From Mycobacteriales bacterium (GTDB taxonomy: Bacteria > Actinomycetota > Actinomycetes > BP-191): a stretch of 55,388 nucleotides of DNA. Below, piece by piece: positions 47,249 through 55,388 of the stretch. How positions within the stretch are numbered: the first letter of the stretch is position 1; each line of letters begins with the position of its first letter. The stretch is taken from contig DASTMB010000087.1 of the NCBI GenBank assembly GCA_035714365.1, positions 1 through 55,388 on the forward strand, written 5' to 3'. Made by a program: the position numbers and the translations under genes. A model generated the notes under the pieces. The model searched no databases, was not told the DNA's origin, and saw nothing but the letters and a program-made list of their open reading frames with translations.

Positions 47249-47988
47249 TCCGGCGGGTGCTGGCGCCCAACCCGTCGCCGATGACGTTGGAGGGGACCAA
47301 CACCTGGCTGCTCGCCGCGCCCGGCGGGCGGACCGTCGTCGTGGACCCGGGGCCGGACCACGAGGCGCACCTCGGCGCGGTGCGGGAGGCGGCCGGCGAG
47401 GTCGCGCTGGTGCTGCTCACCCACGGGCACCCCGACCACAGCGCCGGGGCGCGGTCGCTGGCCGAGGCGGTGCGCGCGCCGGTGCGGGCGGTCGACCCGG
47501 CGCACCGGCTCGGCTCCGAGGGCTTGGGTGACGGCGAGCGCGTCGAGGTCGACGAGCTGGTCGTGGAGGTGCTCGCGACGCCGGGGCACTCCAGCGACCA
47601 CGTCTGCTTCGTGCTGCGCGAGGAGGGGTTGGTGCTGACCGGCGACCACGTCCTCGGCCGCGGCACCACCGTCGTCGCCCACCCGGACGGGCGGATGCGC
47701 GACTACCTCGACTCGTTGCGCCGGCTCGCCGACGTCGGCGCCACGCGGCTGCTGCCCGGGCACGGCCCGGAGGTCGACAACCCGGCCGAGGTCATCGCGT
47801 ACTACCTGCGGCACCGGGAGGAACGGCTCGCCCAGGTGCAGGCGGCGGTCGTGGCCGGCGCGCGCAACGCCCGCGAGGTCGTCGAGCGCGTCTACGCCGA
47901 CGTGGACCGCGCGCTCTGGCCCGCCGCCGAGCAGAGCGTGCGGGCGCAGCTCGACCTGCTCGTGGAGAGCGGGCGGGTCCGGCTGTGA
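47245..47988 (+). CDS. Metallo-beta-lactamase-fold hydrolase
   Basis: 247 residues, related to LACTB2 and to Rv3677c beside crp. GTNTWLLA, VVDPGPDHE, the metal motif LTHGHPDHSAG (HxHxDH), TPGHSSDHVCF, TGDHVLGRGTTVV and LLPGHGPEVDNP provide the usual ligands. The C-terminal winged-helix-like tail RNAREVVERVYADVDRALWPAAEQSV is seen in LACTB2 relatives. LACTB2 cuts RNA, so nuclease or thioesterase activity is possible. Coupled on both sides to its neighbours. Confidence 0.9.
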   Translation: MIRRVLAPNPSPMTLEGTNTWLLAAPGGRTVVVDPGPDHEAHLGAVREAAGEVALVLLTHGHPDHSAGARSLAEAVRAPVRAVDPAHRLGSEGLGDGERVEVDELVVEVLATPGHSSDHVCFVLREEGLVLTGDHVLGRGTTVVAHPDGRMRDYLDSLRRLADVGATRLLPGHGPEVDNPAEVIAYYLRHREERLAQVQAAVVAGARNAREVVERVYADVDRALWPAAEQSVRAQLDLLVESGRVRL

Positions 47989-50900
47989 CCGAGCTGGCCT
48001 GCCCCGCGTGCGGGACGCCGACCGTGCCCGGGGCGCGGTTCTGCTTCTCCTGCGGGAGCGGGCTGGACCTGGCTACGACGCAGGTCACCGAGCTGGCCGA
48101 ACGCCGCATCGTCACGGTGCTGTTCGGGGACCTCACGGAGTTCACGGCGTGGGCGGAGGACCTGGACCCGGAGCGGGTGAAGGCGATCACCGACCGGGTG
48201 CTCACGGCGCTGGCGCGGGCGGTGCAGGAGTACGGCGGGCACGTCGACAAGCTGACCGGCGACGGGATCATGGCCGTCTTCGGCGCGCCCCGCGCGCACG
48301 AGGACGACCCGGAACGCGCCGTCCGCGCGGCGGTGCGGATGCAGGACGCGGTGCGCCGGCTGGTGGCCGACGAGGCGGGCGGCGGGCGGCGGCTCGGCCT
48401 GCGCGTGGGGCTGAACACCGGCGAGGTGCTGGCCGGCATGCAGGGCGCGCTCGCGTACACCGTCGTCGGCGACACGGTGAACACCGCCTCCCGGCTGTCC
48501 GACGCGGCCGGCCCCGGCGCGGTCCTCGCCGGGCGCGCGACGGCCGCCGCCACGATGGAGGCGGCCACCTGGCGGCCGCTGGCGCCGTTGCGGCTGAAGG
48601 GCAAGCGCGAGCCGGTCACGGCGTACGAGCTGCTCGACCTGCGCCGCCGCCCGGCGTCGCGGAGCGGGCTCGGCGACGAGGCGCCGTTCGTCGGGCGCGA
48701 GGCGGAGCTGGGGCTGCTGGTGAGCCGGCTCAACGACGCCGTCGACACGGGGCTGCCCGCGGCGGTGCTGGTGAGCGGCGACGCGGGCGTCGGCAAGACC
48801 CGGCTGGCGAGCGAGCTGGCGCGGTACGCGGGCGAGCTGCCGCGGTCGCGGGTGCTGTGGGGCCGTTGCGCGCCGTACGGCGAGGGGCGCGACCTGGCGC
48901 CGGTCGTGGAGATCGTGCGCACGGCGTGCGGCGTCGAGGACACCGACGACGAGGAGACGGTGCGCGACCGGGTGCGGCGGACCGTGGCGCGGCTGGACTA
49001 CCCGACGCACGGGGCGTGGGCGCAGGGGCTGTTCGCCGACCGGCTGCTCGCGCTGCTCGGGCTCGGCGGCGGTGACGGCATCGGCGTCCGCGTCTCGGCG
49101 ACGCCCGGCGACCCCGGCGGCGACGAGCCGGTCGCGGCGGTGGCCGGGCTGTTCCAGGCGCTCGCCGCGGGCGGGCCGCTGGTCGTCGTCGTCGACGACC
49201 TGCACTGGTCGAGCGAGGCGCTGCGCACGCTGCTCGCGACCGCCGCGGCCCGGGTCGACGGGCCGTTGCTGCTCGTCGCGGGCGGGCGCCGCGACCTGCT
49301 GGCGCCGGAGCACCTGGACTGGCTGCGGGCGCTGCCGAACCCGTCCGTGCTGCCGCTGGAGCCGTTGGAGGACGCCGCCGCCGAACGCCTGCTCCGCGCC
49401 TATCTCGGCGGCTCGGCGCTGGACGAGGAGTCGCGCACGGCGCTGCTGTCCCGCGCGCAGGGCAACCCGTTCTTCCTCGGCGAGCTGCTGCACCTGCTGG
49501 TCGACCGCGGCGTGCTGCGGCGTTCGGACAGCGGCTGGGCGCTGGCCGGCGAGCTGCCGCCCGGGGTGCTGCCTGCGGGCGTGCACGCCGTGCTCGCCGC
49601 CCGCATCGACGGGCTGGACCCGGGCGCGAAGGAGGCGTTGCGGGCGGCGGCGGTGGCGGGGCTGGAGTTCCGCGCCGCGGCCGTGGCGGCGTTGACCGAC
49701 GGCCCCGTGGACGAACGAATCGCCGTGCTGGTGGAGCGCGACATCGTCCGGCCGGCGGGCGGCGGCGCGTACGTGTTCGGGCACATGCTGACCCGCGAGG
49801 TCGCCTACGCCGGCATCCCCAAGGCCGGCCGCGCGCGGCGGCACGCGCTGGTCGCCCGGTGGGCCGCCGAGAAGCTGCCGGGCACGCCCGCCGAGGTCGA
49901 CGCCTACGTCGCCGAGCACACCGAGCGCGCCGTCTCCCTCGCCACCGAGATGGGCCTGGAGGAGGGCGACGCCGCCTGGACCGCGCGGTCGGTGGGCCAC
50001 GACGCGCTGGCCCGGCTCGGCCTCGCCGCGCTCGCCCGGGACGAGAACGTCAACGCCACCCGCCTGCTGGATCGCGCCACCGCCCTCGGCGCGCCGGACG
50101 ACCGGGTGCGGCTCGCGTACGCGCAGGCGCTCGGCGCCTGCCACCGGCTGGACGAGGCGGAACGCTCCGTCGGCGACCTCGCCTCGGCCGCGGACCCGGG
50201 GCTGCGGGCCGCGGCACTGCTCGTGCTGGGGGACGTGCAGCGCAAGCGCGGCGACGACGCGCGGGCGGTGGCGGCGTTCGAGGAGGCGGTCGCGGCGGCC
50301 CGCGAGGCCGGCGACGAGCGCGCCGTCGGCGAGGCCACCCGGCTGCTCGGCATGGTCGACTACTTCGCCGGGCGGCTGCACGACGCGGAGGCCCGGTTCG
50401 AGCAGGCGCTGGCCCTCGCCGAGCGGGTCGACGACGCGCGCGGCGTCGGCTGGGCGTTGCAGCACCTCGCCTGGAACGCCACCACCCGCGGCGACTACGA
50501 CCGCGCCGACGCGATGCTGGGGCGCGCGCTGGAGACGTTCGCGGCGTTCGAGGACCTCGGCGGGATCGGCTGGACGGTGGGGACGGAGGCGTTCGTCCGG
50601 CTGCTCCAGGGGCGGCTGCGCGACGCCCGCGCGATCTGCGTGGAGCTGCTGCCGCGCGGCGAGGCGATGGGCGACCGGTTCGGGACCGCCGCGTGCCTGA
50701 CGATCGACGCGATGGCGGCGGCCGAGCTTGGCGACGTCACCGCCGCGCGGGCGTCGAGCGAGCGGGCCATCCGGCTGTTCGCGGAGATCGACGAGGCGTG
50801 GGGCGGCGCGCTCGCGCTCATCGCGCGCGGCATGACCGCGCGCGCCGCCGGGCTCGCCGCGGAGTCCACCCGCGACCTGCGCGCCGCGCTGGAGCTGTCG

Positions 50901-51449
50901 GAGAGCGTGCGGCAGCCGTCGACCCGGATGCTCGCGCTCGAGGCGCTCGCCTGGTCGCACTACTGGGACAAGGCGTACGACGAGGCCGAGCGCGCCGCCC
51001 ACGTCGCCATCGAGGTCGCCTCCGGCATGGGCGTCGCGCCGCACGCCGAGGTCGGGCTGCGGGTCGTGCTCGCGCTGTGCGACCGGGCGCGCGGCCGGCT
51101 GGACGAGGCGCTGCGCGTCCTCGCCGAGATCGCCGCGTCGCCGGAGCGGCCGACGTTCCTGTTCCCGATGCGCCAGGCGCTCGCGCACTACGCGGGCACG
51201 CTGCTCGACCGCGGCCAGGCGGCCGCGGCGCTGGACGTGGCCCGGCGGGCGGTCGCGACCCCGGCGGAGGACGTGCGGTCGCGCGTCGTCGCGCTGCGCG
51301 CGTACGGCTCCGCGCTGCGCGCCAACGGCGCCCGCGACGAGGCGGAGGCGGCGTTGCGGGAGGCGCTGGCGGAGGCGAGCGCGACCGAGCAGGTGCAGGA
51401 GCGCGACCAGACCGAACGCGTCCTCGCCGACCTGCTCTCCTCTCGTTAG
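47985..51449 (+). CDS. Class III adenylate/guanylate cyclase-AAA ATPase-TPR protein
   Basis: 1154 residues. Order: N-terminal zinc ribbon (CPACGTPTVPGARFCFSCG), class III cyclase domain (RIVTVLFGDLTEFTAWAEDLDPE; KLTGDGIMAVFGAP; VVGDTVNTASRL), an AAA/STAND ATPase with P-loop SGDAGVGKTRLA near residue 265 and VVVVDDLHWSSEALR, then many TPR-like helices (about 650-1140). The catalytic metal Asp pair is present, so cyclic nucleotide synthesis is likely, gated by the ATPase-TPR sensor. The GTG start overlaps the MBL gene; a Crp gene lies nearby. Confidence 0.92.
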   Translation: MTELACPACGTPTVPGARFCFSCGSGLDLATTQVTELAERRIVTVLFGDLTEFTAWAEDLDPERVKAITDRVLTALARAVQEYGGHVDKLTGDGIMAVFGAPRAHEDDPERAVRAAVRMQDAVRRLVADEAGGGRRLGLRVGLNTGEVLAGMQGALAYTVVGDTVNTASRLSDAAGPGAVLAGRATAAATMEAATWRPLAPLRLKGKREPVTAYELLDLRRRPASRSGLGDEAPFVGREAELGLLVSRLNDAVDTGLPAAVLVSGDAGVGKTRLASELARYAGELPRSRVLWGRCAPYGEGRDLAPVVEIVRTACGVEDTDDEETVRDRVRRTVARLDYPTHGAWAQGLFADRLLALLGLGGGDGIGVRVSATPGDPGGDEPVAAVAGLFQALAAGGPLVVVVDDLHWSSEALRTLLATAAARVDGPLLLVAGGRRDLLAPEHLDWLRALPNPSVLPLEPLEDAAAERLLRAYLGGSALDEESRTALLSRAQGNPFFLGELLHLLVDRGVLRRSDSGWALAGELPPGVLPAGVHAVLAARIDGLDPGAKEALRAAAVAGLEFRAAAVAALTDGPVDERIAVLVERDIVRPAGGGAYVFGHMLTREVAYAGIPKAGRARRHALVARWAAEKLPGTPAEVDAYVAEHTERAVSLATEMGLEEGDAAWTARSVGHDALARLGLAALARDENVNATRLLDRATALGAPDDRVRLAYAQALGACHRLDEAERSVGDLASAADPGLRAAALLVLGDVQRKRGDDARAVAAFEEAVAAAREAGDERAVGEATRLLGMVDYFAGRLHDAEARFEQALALAERVDDARGVGWALQHLAWNATTRGDYDRADAMLGRALETFAAFEDLGGIGWTVGTEAFVRLLQGRLRDARAICVELLPRGEAMGDRFGTAACLTIDAMAAAELGDVTAARASSERAIRLFAEIDEAWGGALALIARGMTARAAGLAAESTRDLRAALELSESVRQPSTRMLALEALAWSHYWDKAYDEAERAAHVAIEVASGMGVAPHAEVGLRVVLALCDRARGRLDEALRVLAEIAASPERPTFLFPMRQALAHYAGTLLDRGQAAAALDVARRAVATPAEDVRSRVVALRAYGSALRANGARDEAEAALREALAEASATEQVQERDQTERVLADLLSSR

Positions 51450-52060
51450 CTCGCCAGGAAGTCGCGCGCCGTCGCCGGGTCGCGGCGGATCGCCGCGCGG
51501 AGCTGGCGCTCCCGGAACGCCGCCCGGCCGGCCGCCACCGCCGCCGCCCACCCGTCGCGGCCCTCCGCCAGCCCCTCGACCACCGCGAACTCCACCAGGT
51601 CCTCCAGCGTCGGCCGGTACCGCCGCCCGCCGACCGGCAGGTGGGCACGCGCGAACGGCCGGTCCCGCGGCCCGACCAGCCCCCACAGCTCCGGCTCCGC
51701 CACGACCTGCACGTGCGCCTCCGGGTACCCGTCCGCCTTGCCGCGCTCGTAGTCGTAGTGCAGCAACGACGTCGTGCGCGCGGCATCGCCGAACAGGCCG
51801 ACGAACGACGACGTGACCATGAGGTACCGGTCCTCGTGGTCGGGTGCCAGCCGGTACGACAGGCCGAGGAACACCCGCGGCTTGCGGCGGCCGAGCGTCA
51901 GCGGGATCCCCAACGGCTCCCGGCCGGCGCCGTACTGGACGACGGCACGCCCGCGTTCCGCCCACGACGAGAGCCGGATCCCGGTACAGACGGTGGCGTT
52001 GAGCAGTGCCGACAGCTCACCCGCGAACCGGTGCGCCTCTGCGGCGAGGTCGAACGCCAC
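51446..52060 (-). CDS. Conserved protein of unknown function, second of a pair
   Basis: 204 residues, soluble. RYLMVTSSFVGLFGDA, TTSLLHYDYERGKADGYPEAHVQVVAE and ARAHLPVGGRRYRPTLEDLVEFAVVEGLAEGRDGW are the most ordered segments. HLPVGGRRYRPTLEDLVEF seems a family signature that I have seen in other actinobacterial hypotheticals. The GTG at 52060 follows the small gene's stop by 2 bases. Stop codons overlap those of the cyclase gene (TTAG). Toxin-antitoxin or a small defence unit are options, without direct proof. Confidence 0.7.
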   Translation of the reverse strand: MAFDLAAEAHRFAGELSALLNATVCTGIRLSSWAERGRAVVQYGAGREPLGIPLTLGRRKPRVFLGLSYRLAPDHEDRYLMVTSSFVGLFGDAARTTSLLHYDYERGKADGYPEAHVQVVAEPELWGLVGPRDRPFARAHLPVGGRRYRPTLEDLVEFAVVEGLAEGRDGWAAAVAAGRAAFRERQLRAAIRRDPATARDFLAS

Positions 52061-52062
52061 CG

Positions 52063-52266
52063 CTACTCCTCCATCAGGTCACCGAGATGGCCGATCTCGA
52101 CCCAGGCGATCCGGCCCTGGACCGTCTCGAAGTCCTGCGTCCGGCCCTGCTCCTGGAGCTCCTCCCAGGTCAGCCCGGCCCACTTCAGCGTGGCGGCGAT
52201 CCGCTCCCGCCACTGCTCGTCCGTGAGGACGAGACAACAGTCGCCCTCGTGCGTCACCTCGGTCAT
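52063..52266 (-). CDS. Small acidic protein, first of a pair
   Basis: 67 residues: HEGDCCLVLTDEQWRERI, a helix ATLKWAGLTWEELQEQGR, then DFETVQGRIAWVEIGHLGDLMEE. The ATG at 52266 has GGAGG 5 bases upstream, the best ribosome-binding site in this region. It is only 2 bases from the 204-residue gene, so they form one unit. A small acidic gene leading a larger one is an antitoxin-like order. No HTH is clear. Confidence 0.7.
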   Translation of the reverse strand: MTEVTHEGDCCLVLTDEQWRERIAATLKWAGLTWEELQEQGRTQDFETVQGRIAWVEIGHLGDLMEE

Positions 52267-52365
52267 CGTGACCTCCTCCGTCGGCTGCGTTCGACGGTAA
52301 CGAGTTCGCCGGAGGCGGTCATGCGGGTATCCACAGGGGGACGGCGCGGACGCGCCGGGTGGCGC

Positions 52366-53040
52366 CTACCGGGCGCGGCGTTCCAGCCGGGGCAGGTCGA
52401 GCAGGACGACGGCGCGGCCGTCGACGCGCAGCCAGCCGCGCGCGGCGAACTCCGACAGCGCCTTGTTCACGGTCTCCCGCGACGCGCCGACGAGCTGGGC
52501 GAGCTCCTCCTGGGTCAGGTCGTGCGCGACCCGGACGCCGTCGCCGTCGGCGGTGCCGAAGCGTTCGGCCAGACCGAGCAGCGTCTTCGCGATCCGGCCG
52601 GGCACGTCGGCGAAGACCAGGTCGGCCATGGCCTCGTTGGTCTGCCGGAGGCGTTCGGCCAACGCGCGGAGCAGGCCGAGGGCGACGCCGGGGTGCTCGC
52701 CGAGCCAGGCGTGGAAGTCGCCGGCGGACAGCGTCGCGAGCACGGCGGGGGTGACGGCGGTCGCGGTGGCGCCGCGCGGCTGGGCGTCGAAGAGGGCGAG
52801 CTCGCCGAGCAGGTCGCCGGGGCCGAGGACGGCGATGACGTTCTCGCGGCCGTCGGCGGCGGTGCGGCAGATCTTCACCTTGCCGTCGACGACGACGTGC
52901 AGCGCGTCGCCCGGGTCGCCCTCGCGGAACAGGTGGTCGCCGCGGTCGAGGCGGCGTTCGGACAGCCGCGCGGTCAGCGCGGCCCAGGCCTCGTCGCCGA
53001 GGCCGGCGAACAGCGGCGCGGTGCGCGGCAGGTCGGCCAC
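52366..53040 (-). CDS. crp: Crp/Fnr-family transcription regulator
   Basis: 224 residues. A cyclic nucleotide-binding domain includes DRGDHLFREGDPGDALHVVVDGKVKI and the phosphate-binding cassette GPGDLLGELALFDAQPRGATATAV (Gly-Glu and Arg for cAMP). The C-terminal winged helix has LTQEELAQLVGASRETVNKALSEFAARGW. Very close in plan to M. tuberculosis CRP (Rv3676) and GlxR. The GTG at 53040 opens MADLPRTAPLF. The nearby cyclase gene suggests its ligand is made locally. Confidence 0.93.
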   Translation of the reverse strand: MADLPRTAPLFAGLGDEAWAALTARLSERRLDRGDHLFREGDPGDALHVVVDGKVKICRTAADGRENVIAVLGPGDLLGELALFDAQPRGATATAVTPAVLATLSAGDFHAWLGEHPGVALGLLRALAERLRQTNEAMADLVFADVPGRIAKTLLGLAERFGTADGDGVRVAHDLTQEELAQLVGASRETVNKALSEFAARGWLRVDGRAVVLLDLPRLERRAR

Positions 53041-53049
53041 GCCCGCAGG

Positions 53050-53271
53050 CTAGCCGACGGCGGCGCGGCCGCGGCGCTTCCAGTACCGGTCGAGCGCGGG
53101 GCCGAACCCCTCGCTGACGAACGTCTCGACCTCCTCCGGCCGGGCCGAGTCGAGGAACGTCTCGAGGTCGAGGCCGAGCTCGTCGACGCGCAGCGGCTGC
53201 TCGACGCGCTCCATCCCGAGGAGCACGAGCAGGATCGCCAGGGGGAACAGCAGCGCCAGGTAGATGAACAT
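53050..53271 (-). CDS. Small single-span membrane protein
   Basis: 73 residues. One N-terminal helix (FIYLALLFPLAILLVLLGMERVE), then a soluble tail DELGLDLETFLDSARPEEVETFVSEGFGPALDRYWKRRGR. The ATG at 53271 follows GAGAGGCGA. It ends 9 bases before the crp start and is probably co-transcribed with it. A small membrane gene next to crp also exists in mycobacteria (Rv3675), but homology is not established here. Confidence 0.75.
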   Translation of the reverse strand: MFIYLALLFPLAILLVLLGMERVEQPLRVDELGLDLETFLDSARPEEVETFVSEGFGPALDRYWKRRGRAAVG

Positions 53272-53366
53272 CGCTCGCCTCTCTCGGACGACGCGTTCGT
53301 ACCCGGTGCCGCCGGGCGCGAACCGGGGGGGCAGGGTGCCGTCGCCCGGTGGCTAGAGTCGGGCGC

Positions 53367-54413
53367 ATGAGAGCGGTGGTGTACCGGGGCGAACGGGACG
53401 TACGGGTCGAGGACGTGCCGGAGCCGGAGCTGGTGGCGCCGGACGACGCGATCGTGCGGGTGCGGAAGGCGGCGATCTGCGGCAGCGACCTGCACTTCTT
53501 CCACGGCCGGGTGCCGGGCGTGTTCGAGGGGACGGTCGTCGGCCACGAGTACGTCGGCACGGTGGTCGCGGTCGGGGACGCGGTGACGCGGTTCCGGACG
53601 GGCGACGAGGTCGTCGGGTCGTTCCAGATCGCCTGCGGCACCTGCGACCCGTGCCGCAAGGGGCGGTTCAACCTCTGCGACGACCTCGGGGTGCTCGGCT
53701 ACGGCATCTTCGTCGGCGACCTGGCGGGGGCGCAGGCGGAGTACGTCCGCGTCCCCCACGCCGACGTCAACCTGCTCACCGTGCCGTCGGGGCTGTCGCC
53801 GGAGCAGGCGCTGTTCGCGGGCGACATCCTCACGACCGGCTGGTACGCCGCCGGGATCGCGCCGGTGCACGAGGGCGACGACGTCGTCGTGGTCGGCGCC
53901 GGGCCGGTGGGGACGTTCGCGGCGACGGCGGCGCGGGCGATGGGCGCGGGCCGCGTGGTCGCGGTCGACCTGGTGCCGGCCCGGCTGGAGCTGGCTGCGT
54001 CGCTCGGCGCCGTTCCGGTCAACAGCGCCGAACGCGCTCCCGCCGTGGCGGTGGAGGACATCCTCGGCGGCATGGCCGACGTGGTGATCGAGACGGTGGG
54101 GCTGCCGCCGGCGCTGGACACGGCGATCGACTGCGTCCGGGCGGGCGGGACGGTGTCGGTGATCGGCGTGCACACGGAGTTCCAGCACCCGCTGCCGCTC
54201 GCGAACCTGTTCACCCGCAACGTCACGCTCCGCTTCGGCGGCTCCTGCAACGTGCAGGGCTGGTGGGAGCGCGCGCTGGCGGCGATCGCGGCGGGGCAGG
54301 CCGACCCGACGGTGATCGTCACGCACCGGCTGCCGCTGGACGACGCGGCGGAGGGGTACCGGCTGTTCGACAGCAAGGAGGCGATGAAGGTCGTGCTGGA
54401 GGTCAGCGACTGA
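53367..54413 (+). CDS. Zinc-dependent medium-chain alcohol dehydrogenase
   Basis: 348 residues. Catalytic zinc: Cys in ICGSDLHFFHG (about residue 38) and His-Glu in VVGHEYVGTV. Structural zinc Cys: ACGTCDPCRKGRFNLC (about 93-108). NAD(P) Rossmann motif VVVGAGPVGTFAATAARAMGAGRVVAVD (Asp at its end favours NAD). Family subgroup resembles formaldehyde/glutathione-independent or sorbitol-type dehydrogenases; substrate unknown. The ATG at 53367 is the first sensible start. Ends overlap the flavoprotein gene by 11 bases. Confidence 0.92.
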   Translation: MRAVVYRGERDVRVEDVPEPELVAPDDAIVRVRKAAICGSDLHFFHGRVPGVFEGTVVGHEYVGTVVAVGDAVTRFRTGDEVVGSFQIACGTCDPCRKGRFNLCDDLGVLGYGIFVGDLAGAQAEYVRVPHADVNLLTVPSGLSPEQALFAGDILTTGWYAAGIAPVHEGDDVVVVGAGPVGTFAATAARAMGAGRVVAVDLVPARLELAASLGAVPVNSAERAPAVAVEDILGGMADVVIETVGLPPALDTAIDCVRAGGTVSVIGVHTEFQHPLPLANLFTRNVTLRFGGSCNVQGWWERALAAIAAGQADPTVIVTHRLPLDDAAEGYRLFDSKEAMKVVLEVSD

Positions 54414-55388
54414 GGGCGCGCAGGACGGCGCGCACGTGCGGCTTGCGCACCTGCCGCGCCAGCGTCGTCTCCCCCGCGACCAGCCGCGAGAACAGCCGCC
54501 AGCCGCCCGGCACCGACGCGAGGAAGCCGTGGAACGCCTGGCGGTTCCGCTCGAACGCCGCGAGGAACGCCCGGCCCGCGTCCATCTCCGGCGCCAGCTC
54601 CGCCTCGACGTAGCGCGCGTACGCCGCCGGGTCGCCGGCCGCCGCCGCGAGGCCGGCGGCGCGGCCGGAGCGGAGGGCGTAGGAGATGCCCTCGCGGGTC
54701 CACGGCTCGAGCAGGCCGGCGGCGTCGCCGGCGACGAGGACTCGGCCGCGCGCCAACGGCGACCCCGGCTCGCGGCAGCGGGTGAGGTGCCCGGCGAACG
54801 TCTCCGGCTCGCCGAGCCCGAGCCGCCGGACGAACGCCGCGTAGTACGCGCGCAGCTCGTCGCCGCGCTCGCGCGGGCCGATGACGCCGACGGTGAGCAG
54901 CGACCCCTTCGGGAAGACCCAGCCGTACGAGCCGGGCACCGGGCCCCAGTCGATCTGCGCGCGGCCGCGCCAGTACGCCGCCCGCTCCGGCGGCGTCGCG
55001 AACTCCCCCTCCAGCCCGACGTCGACCTGCGCCAGCCGGACGCCGACGTAGCCGCCGGTGCGCCCGCCGGTGCCGTCGGCGCCGACGACGTACGCGGCAG
55101 TCACGTCCTCGCCGCCCGCGAGCGAGACGGTGACCGCATCGCCGGACTCGGCCAGCGCGCGGACGGCGACCCCGGTGCGCAGCTCCGCGCCCGCGTCGAC
55201 GGCGCGCGCGACGAGCGCCGCGTCGAGGTCGGCGCGCATCACCAGCCGGAACACCGGCCGGCCGCCGCGGGCGCGGCGGGTGTAGGCCTGCCGCCCGTCC
55301 TTGCTGAACGTCATCCGGGTCACCGCGTCGCGCGTCAGCTGCGCGAGGTCGATGCCGGCGTTGCGGGCGGAGAGGCCGATCAGCCCGC
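54403..55388 (-). CDS. Geranylgeranyl-reductase-family flavoprotein, 5' end cut by the window
   Basis: 328 codons visible, the start lying beyond 55388. FADLDAALV-like RADLDAALVARAVDAGAELRTG, VVGADGTGGRTGGYVGV, WGPVPGSYGWVFPKG, and the FAD-closing RVLVAGDAAGLLEPWTREGISYALRSGRAAG are hallmarks of the UbiH/geranylgeranyl reductase group. The GxGxxG N-terminus must lie in the missing part. Likely reduces an isoprenoid chain (menaquinone or lipid), but the substrate is not readable. Its end overlaps the convergent alcohol dehydrogenase gene. Confidence 0.85.
   Translation of the reverse strand, partial: GLIGLSARNAGIDLAQLTRDAVTRMTFSKDGRQAYTRRARGGRPVFRLVMRADLDAALVARAVDAGAELRTGVAVRALAESGDAVTVSLAGGEDVTAAYVVGADGTGGRTGGYVGVRLAQVDVGLEGEFATPPERAAYWRGRAQIDWGPVPGSYGWVFPKGSLLTVGVIGPRERGDELRAYYAAFVRRLGLGEPETFAGHLTRCREPGSPLARGRVLVAGDAAGLLEPWTREGISYALRSGRAAGLAAAAGDPAAYARYVEAELAPEMDAGRAFLAAFERNRQAFHGFLASVPGGWRLFSRLVAGETTLARQVRKPHVRAVLRALSR

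Noticed and set aside
47892-51965. A 1357-codon minus-strand open frame
   Set aside because: Antisense to the cyclase-ATPase gene; no domain, composition typical of a shadow frame.

Overview
This 55 kb window is from a chromosome of a very high G+C member of the Actinomycetota (class Actinomycetes). The evidence is GTG/TTG starts, strong G/C at third codon positions, two WhiB-type regulators, SigE-type ECF sigma factors, a small SRP RNA in front of dnaX, and a gene order that follows a known actinobacterial core. From memory, the same neighbours occur around ponA2-whiB4-Rv3680-Rv3679-Rv3678A-Rv3678c, crp, ask-asd, recR-ybaB-dnaX and tadA of Mycobacterium tuberculosis. The species cannot be named from the sequence alone.

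Layout. 1-1505: a four-gene minus-strand operon of very small related peptides, a divergent RsbW-like ATPase, and two copies of an unusual nested palindrome. 1600-6450: recQ coupled to a thioredoxin-reductase-like gene, two tRNA-deaminase-associated proteins, tadA and tRNA-Ser(CGA). 6451-8130: a compositionally different accessory patch behind that tRNA, with a perfect LexA-type SOS box, an excisionase-like regulator, a tail-anchored orphan and an overlooked lanthipeptide-like precursor. 8284-10785: a DUF2188 protein and exported proteins. 10946-16212: two tandem DUF4062-STAND ATPase-TPR proteins whose N-terminal domains are almost identical. 16292-18630: an unknown two-gene unit including a Cys-rich protein, a giant hairpin and an exported amidase. 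18714-25379: two ECF sigma/anti-sigma modules flanking tRNA-Ser(GGA), ffs and dnaX, followed by ybaB-recR. 25386-31059: lipoprotein, lysC-asd, a membrane protein, tRNA-Pro(CGG), a phosphoesterase and a YqeY protein. 31069-32788: a micro-island with a 3' tRNA remnant, an orphan DndB/DGQHR-like gene and a tandem palindromic repeat. 32800-41635: ponA2-like PBP, whiB4/wblA-like, a secreted Cys peptide, an ArsA-type ATPase pair, a diguanylate cyclase, an NfeD-stomatin pair and a second whiB. 41708-44782: DUF4177-RidA, a haloalkane dehalogenase-like enzyme and a TetR-controlled operon with visible operators. 44814-55388: CapA lipoprotein, Nudix-MBL-adenylate cyclase/ATPase operon, an unknown gene pair, Crp, an alcohol dehydrogenase and a truncated geranylgeranyl-reductase-type flavoprotein.

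How it works together. Most of the window is housekeeping: DNA replication and repair, tRNA modification, aspartate-family amino acids, and cell wall with redox-sensing WhiB. It carries several second-messenger functions: a GGDEF enzyme with an intact inhibitory site, a class III cyclase and a Crp protein. The accessory insertions sit beside tRNA sequences or as tandem duplications. Four of them look least described: the nested palindrome family, the small-peptide operon, the orphan lanthipeptide-like precursor, and the DndB-like micro-island at a tRNA remnant.
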